From positions 8,624,201-8,688,200 of the forward strand of contig OZ020269.1 in the NCBI GenBank assembly GCA_963971225.1: 64,000 nt of DNA, given 5' to 3'. Each line of letters begins with the position of its first letter. Position 1 is the first letter of the stretch. The position numbers and the translations under genes are program-made. Origin of the DNA: Melieria omissa (taxonomy: Eukaryota; Arthropoda; Insecta; Diptera; Ulidiidae). The notes below the pieces were generated by a model, which was not told where the DNA came from, searched no databases, and saw nothing but the letters and a program-made list of their open reading frames with translations. This document shows, in pieces, positions 45,604-56,935 of the stretch.

Positions 45604-47262
45604 GTGTGACCTTTTTTCTTTTTTTAGAAGATATCAATCTTCATTGGTCAATCACCTACCCTGTCAGAACAACACAACCGATTAAACTAACCAACACAAG
45701 GCGAGTCATGTTGAGGTCCTATGCTCTAGAGAGGGGTGAACAAGGAAACAAAATAATAAATAAATAAATCTTCTAAGATATCGACGAACATTGGTTGATA
45801 AAACCACCTCATGTTATCCTATTTATGAGTTAACTGAGTCAGATCACCATTACCTATGAAACTGTTTCAGTCGGCATGCCGGATTCTTTCAGGCTATAGC
45901 GACCTTCTGATATTCTCGCTTCCCTGGATCAATGGTTTTCTTTCGTATTCTCAGTCTGCCTTAAAGATAAATGAGACAATCTTGGTGACTATCGATTTTG
46001 ATCAAAGCACAGCAATTATAATCTTTTTCGTCTGTACTTCAGTCTTTTGACAATTGCTATTTCTTCCTCTCTTTCTTTCTTTGTTCTTTCTTTGACAATT
46101 GATCTTTTCTTTAATGTTTCTAGGCCTCTACTCGATGAAAGTAGAAGAAAGAATAAAATCTATCGGTGATTAAATCTAAAATCTCAGTTTTTCTGATTTG
46201 AATCATTGTTGAATTTCGTGGTATGTGACGCAAAGTTCACACAAAAGCCTTAATTGGTTTAAGTATCCTCTTACCTATTAATTGTAAAAATCTGTTTCGA
46301 ACAATCTCTGGTCTGCTCAACTTAAAACATAAACCTTGATATTGACCGTAAGGTGGATGTTGTCTTATGAATTGTTGAGTAGTTTCGTTGTCTTTCAGGC
46401 TCGCTTCGATTTCTATGTGGATATGCATAGATTTTTTATTGCTTTAAGTATCACTTGTATATTTCCTCAATTATTTTCCTAGTCTGCTTTATGTTGACAT
46501 TTTTTTAATGTACTGCATAATTATTTGTATTCCTTTCCTTAGTTTTTTTTTTGCAAAAATTATACTTTAACGATTTTTGTACTGGCTAATTTTCCAAACA
46601 GCGTGTTCAAGTATTTTCTGTATATTATTGTTGTTGTTGTTATTATTGTTTGTTATTCAATTCCACATGCTGCGAGGCGCATGTTAAATGCTGATTGCTT
46701 TGTACGTCTTGGCGTATTTGATTTTTATGTTTTCTTGGAATTGACTTGAGTTGAGTTCGTAACAATTTTTTGTTTGTTACTTGTTGTTATTATTAAACAA
46801 CCATTTTTGTAGTGGTTGTTGTAACCCAAATAGCTGACGGGCAAAATTTTCCACATTGTCTTGCGGCCATTATTTGTTAACAATTTTCTATATATTTTCA
46901 ACATTTTTTGTGTCTTTTGGCCGTTGGGTTTTTTTTTTAATATTTGCTCACTTGGGATTGTCGAAAAAAGGTGTGGCGGCGCGCGCACGTTGAAGATTTG
47001 AACAACTGCCATGGCACTTGTGCGTTGGTTGACTGCAGTGACAAACAGATTGATTGCTTTTCATGTTATTGTTGCGATGCAGTCGAAGTTGAAAATCATT
47101 GTGCGAAACCTGCACTCATGCGAGATCGGTGCAATGCGCGTCAACAATGGACGCCACAGAAGTGGCGCGCGCTACTCGACAGCGAAATGGGTAGTGACCG
47201 GCCGGCGACGAGTGGCGGCTAAGTAGCGGCGCCGGTGGTGAAGTGGCCAGTCGAGTGGTGAC

Positions 47263-47270
47263 TGACGTCA
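47263..47270. promoter_or_regulatory. Candidate CRE palindrome
   Basis: TGACGTCA, the full cAMP-response-element palindrome, lies in a locally GC-rich stretch (GTGACTGACGTCACCGC). Only a sequence match; a chance occurrence is possible. Confidence 0.25.
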
Positions 47271-47689
47271 CCGCAGCTAAAACAGTTGGCTGTGAAATAT
47301 TTTCGAATAATTCGTGTTTGCCATCATTTCAAAATGAAGATTGATTGCTTTGTATTGAAACTTCAGTGGGTAGCGAAGTTCTATGCAAATTTCGGGTGAT
47401 TAAAAAAAAGTATCGAATTGCGTTCAACACGAATGGCTAATGAGTGCTTAAAAATTGGTGAACTTCCTGTCTTTAACTTGTGGCATAGTACAAAAGATTA
47501 AATAATGTTTAGAGAAGTTGGCGGTGTTCACGATGCACATGGAACGTTTGAGATAGTAAATGAGTAGTAATATTTTAAGTGATCAGCTGTGTTTAGTCAG
47601 CTGCATGTCTACTTTCTTTTGACACGGCACAGAGTTGCATTGCGGACTGTTGGTCCAACAGAATAGCTGAATGGCAACGAGGGAATTAA

Positions 47690-48082
47690 AGGCTTGATTA
47701 CACGTAACGAGTCGAGTGACGAGACTTCAAAATGGTACTAGGCCGAAAGAATTGGGATAGCGAGGAAAAGCGACGAGTTGTTCAAACGTATTTTGACACG
47801 TGCGAGTCAGTTTGGTTTTATAATGCACAAAATGAACTAAGCAACTCGCGCAATCAAACTCAACCGAGCGAAAAGTGGTGTCTGACGCATTCCGCATGTT
47901 ACGAGCGATTCCGCATGTGACGAGCGATTCCGCGAATCGCTGCAAAAACGTGATTCTAGTGACTCTCTCGCCACTTTCATCGGTCACTGACTCAATCAAC
48001 AACTCGCCTTACTGTTTAGACGAAACGACTACTCGTTCGAGTTGCTGTCTTGTCGCTCTACTCGTTACGGGTAATCAAGCCT
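47690..48082. mobile_element. PIF/Harbinger-like MITE with 36-bp terminal repeats
   Basis: The left end AGGCTTGATTACACGTAACG and the right end read inward AGGCTTGATTACCCGTAACG continue as inverted repeats for 36 bp with four mismatches. TAA flanks both sides (47687-47689 and 48083-48085). The 393-bp length and lack of coding capacity mark it as a MITE. Short open frames inside are incidental. Confidence 0.85.
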
Positions 48083-48165
48083 TAAGTATGTGTGAGATAG
48101 CTTAAAAATCAGCTGTTGTCTCTTGACTACTGTTCAACCGAAGTTGGATTTTTGCTTGAAATCGA

Positions 48166-48975
48166 AGCAGAATAATCGGCATATTAAAAATATTCGGCCA
48201 TTGGCCGAAGCCGAAGATTAATAAAACAATTTTTTTTTTAATTAAAAAATGATCAAATTTGTAGAATAAATATATCGCACACCCACTTCAAAAGTGACAC
48301 AACTTAAAATTTTTAACTTTTCAGGACACGCAAAAACCTATTTTTAAGCGGAATAAACCTTTTTTAAAATAACTTATAGACCGTTTAGTAGAAAATCCCT
48401 GCAGATTATGCTTTAGGATAAGTTACAAAAATGTTTGTTTTTACTTTACACTAGAAAATCCAAAATTTTGAGTTGTGACTTTTTTTTAATATAGTTTAAT
48501 TCAATAATTACCGAATTATTTCAAGTTATGACACATTTGCTGAATTTAATAATTATAAATGACAGTTAAAAGGTTCAAAGAAAGCTTTTGAAAATTCGAA
48601 ATTAATTTTTTTATTTGAAAAATATACTAAAATTGTCACAACTTTACTTAAAATTAATTTTAACACAAATTTATTTCGTCACAATTTAAATTACGACTCT
48701 TTTGCATTAAGCTGCAGCGATCAAATAGCATCGAACTTCTCGACATGAAGAGAGACCTAATTGTATTTGGGCAACAGTTAATAACAACAAAATATACTGA
48801 GCTTTTTATTTATCGCATTTTTGAGGTCCAAAATATCAATGAAACCCTATATTTCATAAAATACTTCGAAACAGAGCAAATTGACTTGCATTACAGGGCA
48901 AAAACCTTCGGCCAAAGTATTCGGCTATTTTGAGCGATTAAGCCGAAGCCGAATATTCGTTCGGACACTACCGTT
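48166..48975. repeat. TTCGGC-bounded block, possible TIR element
   Basis: Both edges carry inverted TTCGGCC and GCCGAAGCCGAA words (48190-48222 and 48905-48962), with an AT-rich interior between. The right edge ends GAATATTCGTTCGGACACTAC. An old transposon with degraded terminal repeats is likely, but exact ends and a target duplication were not found. Confidence 0.45.
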
Positions 48976-51639
48976 TACTCTTGAAATGGTTCAAAGCTAT
49001 ATTGAACCACTGTATTGAATCATTGAAAATTTTCTAAAATCTTTTAGTTTAAGCTTCCATCAAGGTTTTTTTATATTTGTAACTCCTCTCATTCATTCCT
49101 CTCCTCCGTCCCTCACAGTTTGTGAATACCGCCACTGCTTTTTGTGTGCATGAAATAAATATTTTATTTACAACTTTTTTTCTTTTTTTAGTCACATTTC
49201 GTGCTTTTCACACACATGAAATGTGCCGAAAATGTGTGCGGCCCGGTTTCTGCATCTCTTGGTTTATTTTTTAGTTTTCTTGTTCTTTGTACATCACCGC
49301 GTCGCGTTTGTTTGCCTTATGTTAATGTGTTCACAAAGCAGTTAAAAAAATGTATTTATGTTTTAGTTTTCTGTGATTTTTTCGTGCGTCTGGTCTTCGT
49401 ACACTTGCCGGCAAGTAACTTGAGATATTTATGAGATTTGTTGATTAACTTGAAAGCAATGTCTTTCTGAGGTATTTGGAATGAAAATGATTTTAGCGGG
49501 AAATGTGTGATACATAAATATATTAAAAGATGCAGATAAGCAATTTTTGGAAAAATATTTGAATAGAGCAAAGGTTCTCGAAGAATCATTGTCACATATT
49601 GAATGGTTTGTATTAAGTTCCTCAAACGTTACTGAGTTGGGTGTAGAATTGTGCCAAGAATATTAAAAAATAAATCTGTTGGCTAAGGTTTCGTAGGAGT
49701 AAAGCACATTAAAACTTTTGTCACAGACTCAAAAATATTTGTCTAATGTGCTGGTGTCAATTTGTACACCTTTTTTTAAACATTTATTTTTAAGACTCAT
49801 TATATTCGTCATTATTTATTCTACTGTTATGCTGCGCCTCAATGCAAAGACAAATTAACGACACTAATTGCAGGCAACCAGTATTTATGTGCATTGCAAA
49901 TAATTTGCGGACAAATCATGACAAGCCCAACTTGGCATAGTTCACAAGTATCTCATAGATACGCGGACATGTGTCGACTGCTCGACTGGTGCACATTTGG
50001 CGTCACCTACACGCCACAACCATTAAGCAAAAGCATCGCAGTATTGAGAAGAAAAAACGCTATTGCTCATTTGCACCTACAGCTGAGTGCAGCAGTAAAA
50101 ATGTTTTCGCAAAATTATTGCCATTCTACATAAATCTTGCTTAATGCCGGAGCGTTCGGTGCGAGCAAATGTAAATGCTGCAAATAATGCATGTCACCAC
50201 TAGCACCACACCAACAACAAAAGCACATATCACTGCAACTCCTACACAATTACTGACTAAATAAATAACTTAAGCCCACCAACAACAGCGTTGAGCAGCA
50301 CAAGACGTGCAACAGAAAAGCGCCAAGACGATGCGAGAAAAAAAATTTGCGCCCGTTGTTGGTGTTCGTTGTTGTTTTGCTTTGGTTTTCTTTCTCTCTT
50401 CGGCTGCATTTACGCCGTTTCTCCATTAATTTCGACATGTTCGCTCATGTGTTTTCGCATTAATTTCCCGCAGAATTCCGGCGAAACGCACAAAAAGTGT
50501 CAACATGTGTGCATGCCAAATATGTGCAACGTGCAACACAGTTGATAGTGCAACAACAACAATCAACAGCACAAGTGTGTGCTCACACCACAGAGGCTGC
50601 TAATGAAAAAAGTCAACAGCGAAAGCACCAAAAGGGCCCAGCCAGCAAGTCGAAGCAGTGACTTCAAAAAAAAAAAGTGTCGCATGCGATTAATTTTTCA
50701 CACACGCCCAGCGCAACATGCAAAAGCCATCAGCCAAATGTGCTGCACGTCGCAAGTTTTTTGGCAACTTTTGGTAGCGTAATTTTAAACAGCGTCCCGC
50801 TGTTATTTCGCCTTCGATCAAACCGAATGAAACTCCATAAATCATCATTGACTGTCTGTCGAGTCTGTCTCTTTTGCCTCTCTTGCTTACTTGTTGGCAA
50901 ATTGCTAATTTGGAGCGCTTGATTGCCGCAAGATTAATTATCACTTTTAATGTTGCAGAAAATTTCAATGGAATTTCTTTGCAGTCGTCGGCGATCGCCC
51001 AGCAGCGTGGAATCGTTTCTAAATAAATTAAATTTAATTGTTTTTCTTTTTGTGATTCCGCTGTATTCTTTCTTACAGCGGTTTGTGTATTGGTTTTGGT
51101 GTGGAGCTGCGCTGGGGCGGGCAATGCTTTCGAGAAATGGGCGTTGCGGTTATGCCAAAATAAATTCAGCTGTTTCTTGGCCACGCATCGACCGTCAATT
51201 TGGCTCGCTTTGATCTTTGCCGATCGTTGTTCTATGTGTTGGTGTTTTTTTTACGGTTTTCCTTCGTTTCGACTGAAACTGTTGTTTTGACGGTTCGATG
51301 GGCGTGTGATGTGTGCGTTGTGTTGATGCGGTGTTCTCATGACGAAGTCTTATTGGATATTAGCTGAAGTAGCGGCAGACAATTGTCGGCTGTTGATTGA
51401 AATGATTAGTTATTGATATGGAATTGGAATAAATATTCGGAATTGGCTGCAAATTTGTTGATGATATTTGTGAAAATATTTATGCAATAGAAGAACAACA
51501 TTTAGCTGCTATTTTGACTAATGAAAAAACCTGCAAAGTAGAAAAGATTGACTTGTTTTCAAAGTGAATTGAAAGACTTCTGTGCTTGCTAAGGTTAGGT
51601 GAGAGTGGCGGCTCAAAGGAACTCATTAAGATCATAGTT
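48976..51639. other. Non-coding DNA
   Basis: No supported gene. Open frames around 50250-51200 overlap on both strands. CAA runs lie near 50206 and 50552. Confidence 0.5.
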
Positions 51640-52584
51640 TGTCACAAAGAATGTTTTGGGTCTTGCTGACTAGGCGATTTGATTGGAACCTCTTCAAAAT
51701 TGTGGATCTAGACCGTTGAGATGCCACAGTAAAAACTGTCTTGCTAGTAAAAGAGGAACATAGGCATCCATTGCTAGTGTTTCAAAAATCGAATTTTAGG
51801 TCACAGTTGATCCATTGTGGTATGACAGTAAAAATTGTCTTATGGCTATTAGAGGAACACCTGTTCGATTCCCTATAGAGCAGTACCAACTAAATCATTT
51901 CAAACTCTGATGGATCAGTAAGGTTAACATGAAATCCAAGTACAGCAATAGGAAGTCTCATTCTAGTAAAGAAGAAATCGATTCCTATGGATCGATTGTG
52001 ATACCACAGTAAAAATTCTCTTACGGGTATAAGAGGAACACCAGTTCGATTCTCAATGGAGAAGGACCAAATCACTAATTTCGAACTCTAATGGATCAGT
52101 GAGATTTACAAGAAATGCTTGTTCAGCGATACAAAGTCTCATACGAGTGATTAGGCATAGATCTCCGCTTCGAAAATCTAATTCCAGTTAAGGCACAGTT
52201 GTTTCATTGGGATAACACAGTTGTCTTAAAAATTGTCTTACGGCTAATAGAGAAACAAAAATTTAAATTTCCTGTACAGGGAAACCAAATCAATTAGTTA
52301 TTTCGAATTCAAATGGATTAGTCAGGTCCACAAGAAACAGAAGTTTAGCGATACAAAGTTCTATTCGAGTAATTAGGCGATTTTATGCGACCTTATCATT
52401 TTCAGAATTTGAATTCTAGGCCAAAGCTGATCTATTGTGTTACTTTTTATGTGTAGAAAAAATCGCCCTATGGGTTTTAGCAAAGCACCAGTTATGTTAG
52501 GATCCTACCTATCTACCAGTTATGTTAGATTCCCTCAAAAGGAGAACCAAATACCTTATTCCGAATTCTTATGGTTCAATTAGG
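51640..52584 (+). repeat. Diverged tandem repeat, about 190-bp unit
   Basis: Units share ACAGTAAAAATTGTCTTA, AGAGGAACACC, GTTCGATTCCCT, an AACCAAAT segment, TGGATCAGTAAGGTTAACA and AGCGATACAAAGTCTCAT. The TGGATCAGT phrase lies near 51910, 52091, 52313 and, altered, 52571. The last unit merges into a retrotransposon fragment. Confidence 0.7.
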
Positions 52585-52589
52585 CTCAC

Positions 52590-53046
52590 AAAAGGAAAGA
52601 CCTCCGACGAATGGTCGGGTTAATCACAGGACACAATCCATGGGGGCGACATATGGCCAACATGGGCATCATCGAAGATCTGACTTGCGTGTCTTGCCTG
52701 GAGGATGTAGATAAGTAGTACAGAGCACTTTCTCTGTACATGTCCGGCCTTCTCTAGAAAGAGATTGAGCACGCTGGGTTCAGATGTTATGAGAATGGAC
52801 GAAGTTCATTCTCTCGCCCTGTGTGATCTCTTCAGATTCATTAATGAGTCCGGGAAATGTGCACAGGAGAATCCATAACTCCCACTACCCTTCCACCCAC
52901 TTTCTCTTTTTCTTTTACTATTCCCATTTCCTCTATCAACCTTTTTCCTGAGCCTTAAGTACAATGGGCTATAGAGACTGAGTGCTTGGGGTAATGACCT
53001 CCCTTAGGTTATTTCCTCGGCTCCCCTTCACATCCATCCATCCATC
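52590..53046 (+). pseudogene. 3' end of a non-LTR retrotransposon
   Basis: One frame gives MVGLITGHNPWGRHMANMG and then DLTCVSCLEDVD before a stop. After a frame break near 52715, a second frame gives EHFLCTCPAFSRKRLSTLG, DEVHSLALCDLFRFINESG and a stop. Together these form the CCHC-type C-terminus of a non-LTR ORF2. A 3' UTR with TTTTTCCTGAGCCTTAAG follows, and the copy ends in a CATCCATCCATCCATCC tetranucleotide tail. The same family left the copy at 22925-23225. Confidence 0.75.
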
Positions 53047-56000
53047 CAGGCTCACAAAAAACAATTGTCAAAGAGTAACCAGATAGGTCCAGATCCAAGG
53101 ACGAAAGAACTTTAAACTTCTGATCATTTACAAACTTGTAAGGTCGACAAGGAACAGGGACCCAAGAAAACTTAAAGTCTTTTTGAACCTAGATAGGGTA
53201 GCGATATCCATTTAACCCTTTCGGGAAGGAGTTTAGTTTTGGAATCCAAAATACTCTCAGTAGAAAAATTCTAATGCTGTGAAAGTTGGGTTTAGAAAAT
53301 TATATTGGATGTTCACAAAATCTTAAATCATTCTTTTGTGCGGGAACACCGACCTCCAAAAAATATTTTGCGCGGGTCGTAAGCTTTGAATCATTTTGTT
53401 TAGGGGCATTAAAAAGTTGCTGGGACGTATTATCCCAGTGGTCCCGTAACAGTTCAGATGACATTTAAAGATGTCTTTCTTCTCATATCACCAATCGTAA
53501 CTTCTATGAAAGTTTTCAAGACATGGGCACCAAGACCCATGGTCCATTATAGAAAAAAACCTGTTAACACTGAAACGGTGGCAATAGTGGTCTCATGTCT
53601 CAAGCAGAAGAGTTTCTTTATTCTATTTCGGCTGAGGACAATGATCCGACTTCCCTGTAAATTCTCCCAAATCTACTATTCCACCCACGTCTTTTCATAA
53701 TTCAAGTCAACTCTATATATAAAGTATCAGGCAGGACGGCCCTTATACATTCAAGTTTATCAATCTTACAGTTTTACGCGTTGCGCTGAGGAATCCATTA
53801 AAGATTAACACCGTTGCTTTGAAAAGTTATTCAGCAGCTTTCTCACCACTTTGCCTTCTTTTTCATCATTTTTTGCTCTATTGCCACTATGCTACCAGAC
53901 ATTACCAAACTCTAATAAAAAACGTTAACGCCTTCCCGACAAAGTGCGAAGCGGCAAGTTTTAGTTGATTTTAAAAGGTAATAAATTTAATTAAAAATTA
54001 AATCAAACTTTAAGTGTAACAGAGCAAAGTGGAATGAACTTTGCTAATGGACTACAACGACTCAAGCAACGAAAACAACAACAACGACTCTAACAATACA
54101 TCATTATGGTTGTTACGGCGAGACGTCCAACGCGCTGCCTGGACGCTGAGCTCATCGGTCCAGTGCGCATGAAATCCGTGTAATGTCACTAAGCAAATAG
54201 TAACACAAAAATATTCGACTTTCGTTCGTGTTGTCAACGACAATAAGGTTTATTTTTCCTTGTTGTTGAAGTGTTTATTTTTGGTTTTTATTTTGGTTTA
54301 AGTAGAAACTAAAATTAAAAAAAATCACTTGCTTACTTACGACTGATGAGTCAGCGAGCACGAAGAAGAAGCTGCGCTGCAATGCACAAAAAATCCGAAA
54401 ATAAGTCAAAAGCATTTAATCAACGCCGCAAGATCGCGTCGGTCGGTCTGTTGGCATCAAACTGACGCGTCATTAGCGACGAGTTGCGCGACTGACTGGA
54501 CATGTGTGGCATTGCGTGCGCACTTATGGACTTATGGAACAAAAATTCAAATTGAAAAAAAGAATTGCGCACTTTGACGAAATCTGTGCGCTGCGGTTTT
54601 GTGCTTTTAAGTTGGTGTTTTTTGTTTGTAAGTTTTTGCTTTTATTGGACAAGTTTTGGTTTCTGGGGAAAATGAAATGAATTGAAATGGGACACTCGGG
54701 CACAAAGTTTTGCTGAAATGTTTTTAATGAAAATTTGATAGCAAAACTGAAATAAATGCCAAGTGCACAAGTAAAGCTGTCGCGGTGATTTGGCTTTCGA
54801 GATAAAAGTGGCCTAATGGCTTTAAAATTCAGTAGCCGTAAATTAAAAGATTAATCAAGGAAAAGAGTTGGAGTTGGACACAAAACAAAATGAGGAAAAG
54901 GGCTATGAAGAAGAAGCAGTAGATTGAAAAGTAAGTGGGAGAAGAGTAAGAAAGCGAGGGATGAAAAGAAGTGTGTGGTTGAGGTTAACTTATGAGAAGA
55001 GGTGAGTTGGGTTAAAAGAAAAATTCTTAATGAAAGACTTGAATATTAAAATTTATGGTTGAATTGCACGAATCTGAGCAGAGAATCAGTTGGTCTTTCA
55101 TAGTTGGTTGACTTTGGTTTCTTTGATTTACTTTAGAAGGACATGTTCTCCTTTTTCTTTAAAAATTCAATGTCTTCTCTTTCATACGGAGATGACAGTC
55201 CAAAATATTCAGTAAACAAAAATTAGTTAAATTTAAAGTAATTCGACACTCCCAGCAGCTTGAGTGCTCATTTTATAGTCACTTAACGTGTAAAACCAAT
55301 AACAATAAATTTGTTAAAAGTACATATTTGGAAGTAGGCTGCGTTTTGTTTCAACAGTCCAACAGTGAGGCAGTTCTTCGGTCTTCCTCTTCTCTGCTGC
55401 TGTCTTTACTACTGTTTTGTGGCGCTGACGCTGTTCGCTCGTCCGCCCAACTGTCATTTTGCCTATTTACTTTTTAATTAATGGCCGCATCAATCAAAAT
55501 TGCTACATTACTCGTTTTTTTGTTGTTGTTTTTTTTAGGTTTTTTATACTTTTGTTGTTTTTGTAATTGCTAGGGCACGATTTTAATTTTCAGCTTAAAA
55601 GGGCACTTAGCCATTAAAGTGAAGTTGCAGCAACATATTTTCTTTTCAAAACTGCTGCTGTTCGTTTGTTGTGGTTGCCGTTGTTGTTGTGTGGGCCTTA
55701 GAGAGAAAAAGTAGGAAAGCGAGCAATGAGCAAATGAAAAGCTGCAGTTTGTGTGAAGCGCGTGCGGTCAGTCGGCGGTGCAACTCTTAGCTCGACGCGT
55801 TGCTGCGCATTTGGCCATTTCCAGTGGTTGAGTGGTGAACGGGTTGTTGTTGCTTTGGTTGTTGTTGGACTGTGCGTAATTGGTATGCGTGCGGTCGGCG
55901 GTTTTAATTGCCCGATGCGTAGATAATTTAAAGTGGACTTTCGTTGGCGCGCTGCGGTAGGTTTACGGCCGCTTGGCAGTTGTGCCACTTTGTGCTTTTT

Positions 56001-56935
56001 CCGAAAAAAAACAAAATATTTACCTTTGGCAACGATGGCCACCCACTTGAGGCGGAGCGGAGTGGAGGTAAATATGATTTTAAATTTCACTTTAAGTAAA
56101 TCGTGATGGCTGCAAAACATTTGCGAAAAATTTTGATCGAAGGGGAAAATGTTAGCGTTGTGAAGTGATGTGGTTGCAAAACCGATTGTTATCAAGCAGT
56201 CAACACTTTGTTAGCGCCCAACGACAGTGAGTGTGTGCCATGTAATTTGTGCTCTAACTCTCCGCTCTCCTCTTCACATCACATCGTTGCATCCAACGCT
56301 TGCAATGGAGAATGGCGAAAATGACTGCTTACAGGCACTTTGCATTTTCGCCTTTGAAGTGTAGTCAAATGTAATTTGCATAAATTTTTTGACACCAATT
56401 TCACTTGGAAAAAACAAGTACAAAAGCAACAACAATGCTGCAGCAATATTTGAAAAATATAAACAGAAAATCGACATCAGCGGCAGCAGGCAACAGAAAT
56501 GGCTAAATTATTGCTCGACGCAGATTTGGCCAAACTCGCCCTAGCGTTGTCATAATTTGCCTCATGCTCGTGCAGAAGCGCGGTGAATTGTGCAGAAAAT
56601 GAAAATTCGTCTTTTTTTTGTGAACAAGCAGCAATGAAAAGCAAAGCGCGGGAGAGCAACAACCAATTTGCATATTTAGTAAACATTAAAGTTGTAGCCA
56701 GCGTTGGACATGTTTCGGTGACAGGAAGAGCCACAAGAGTGGAACTGGAGAACACATGACATTTGGTTTCAGCCAAAAATATATAATTTCAATTTTGCGC
56801 CAATGCTGCACAAATCGCCTTACCCCGGACTGAAGCAACAACAACAACAACAAGCGCAAATATTTAATTTATGCAAAGCTGGCGCCACAGTGTCTTCACG
56901 CGTTGCTCTTTGAAGGCACATTACTTTTGCGATAT
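53047..56935. other. Non-coding DNA
   Basis: No gene is supported. A 165-residue open frame on the minus strand (55698-56195) has no domain and overlaps low-complexity sequence. An AP-1-like TGAGTCA is present near 54347. Confidence 0.5.

Larger units (their letters stand above)
44691..47686. other. Non-coding DNA
   Basis: No supported gene. A weak retroelement relic lies at 45385-45603, and a TAAATAAATAAAT run near 45757 could be a retroelement tail. A GC-richer part at 46970-47290 contains a CRE-type palindrome. Confidence 0.45.

Noticed and set aside
55698..56195. 165-residue minus-strand open frame
   Set aside because: Composition follows local DNA and no recognisable family is seen.
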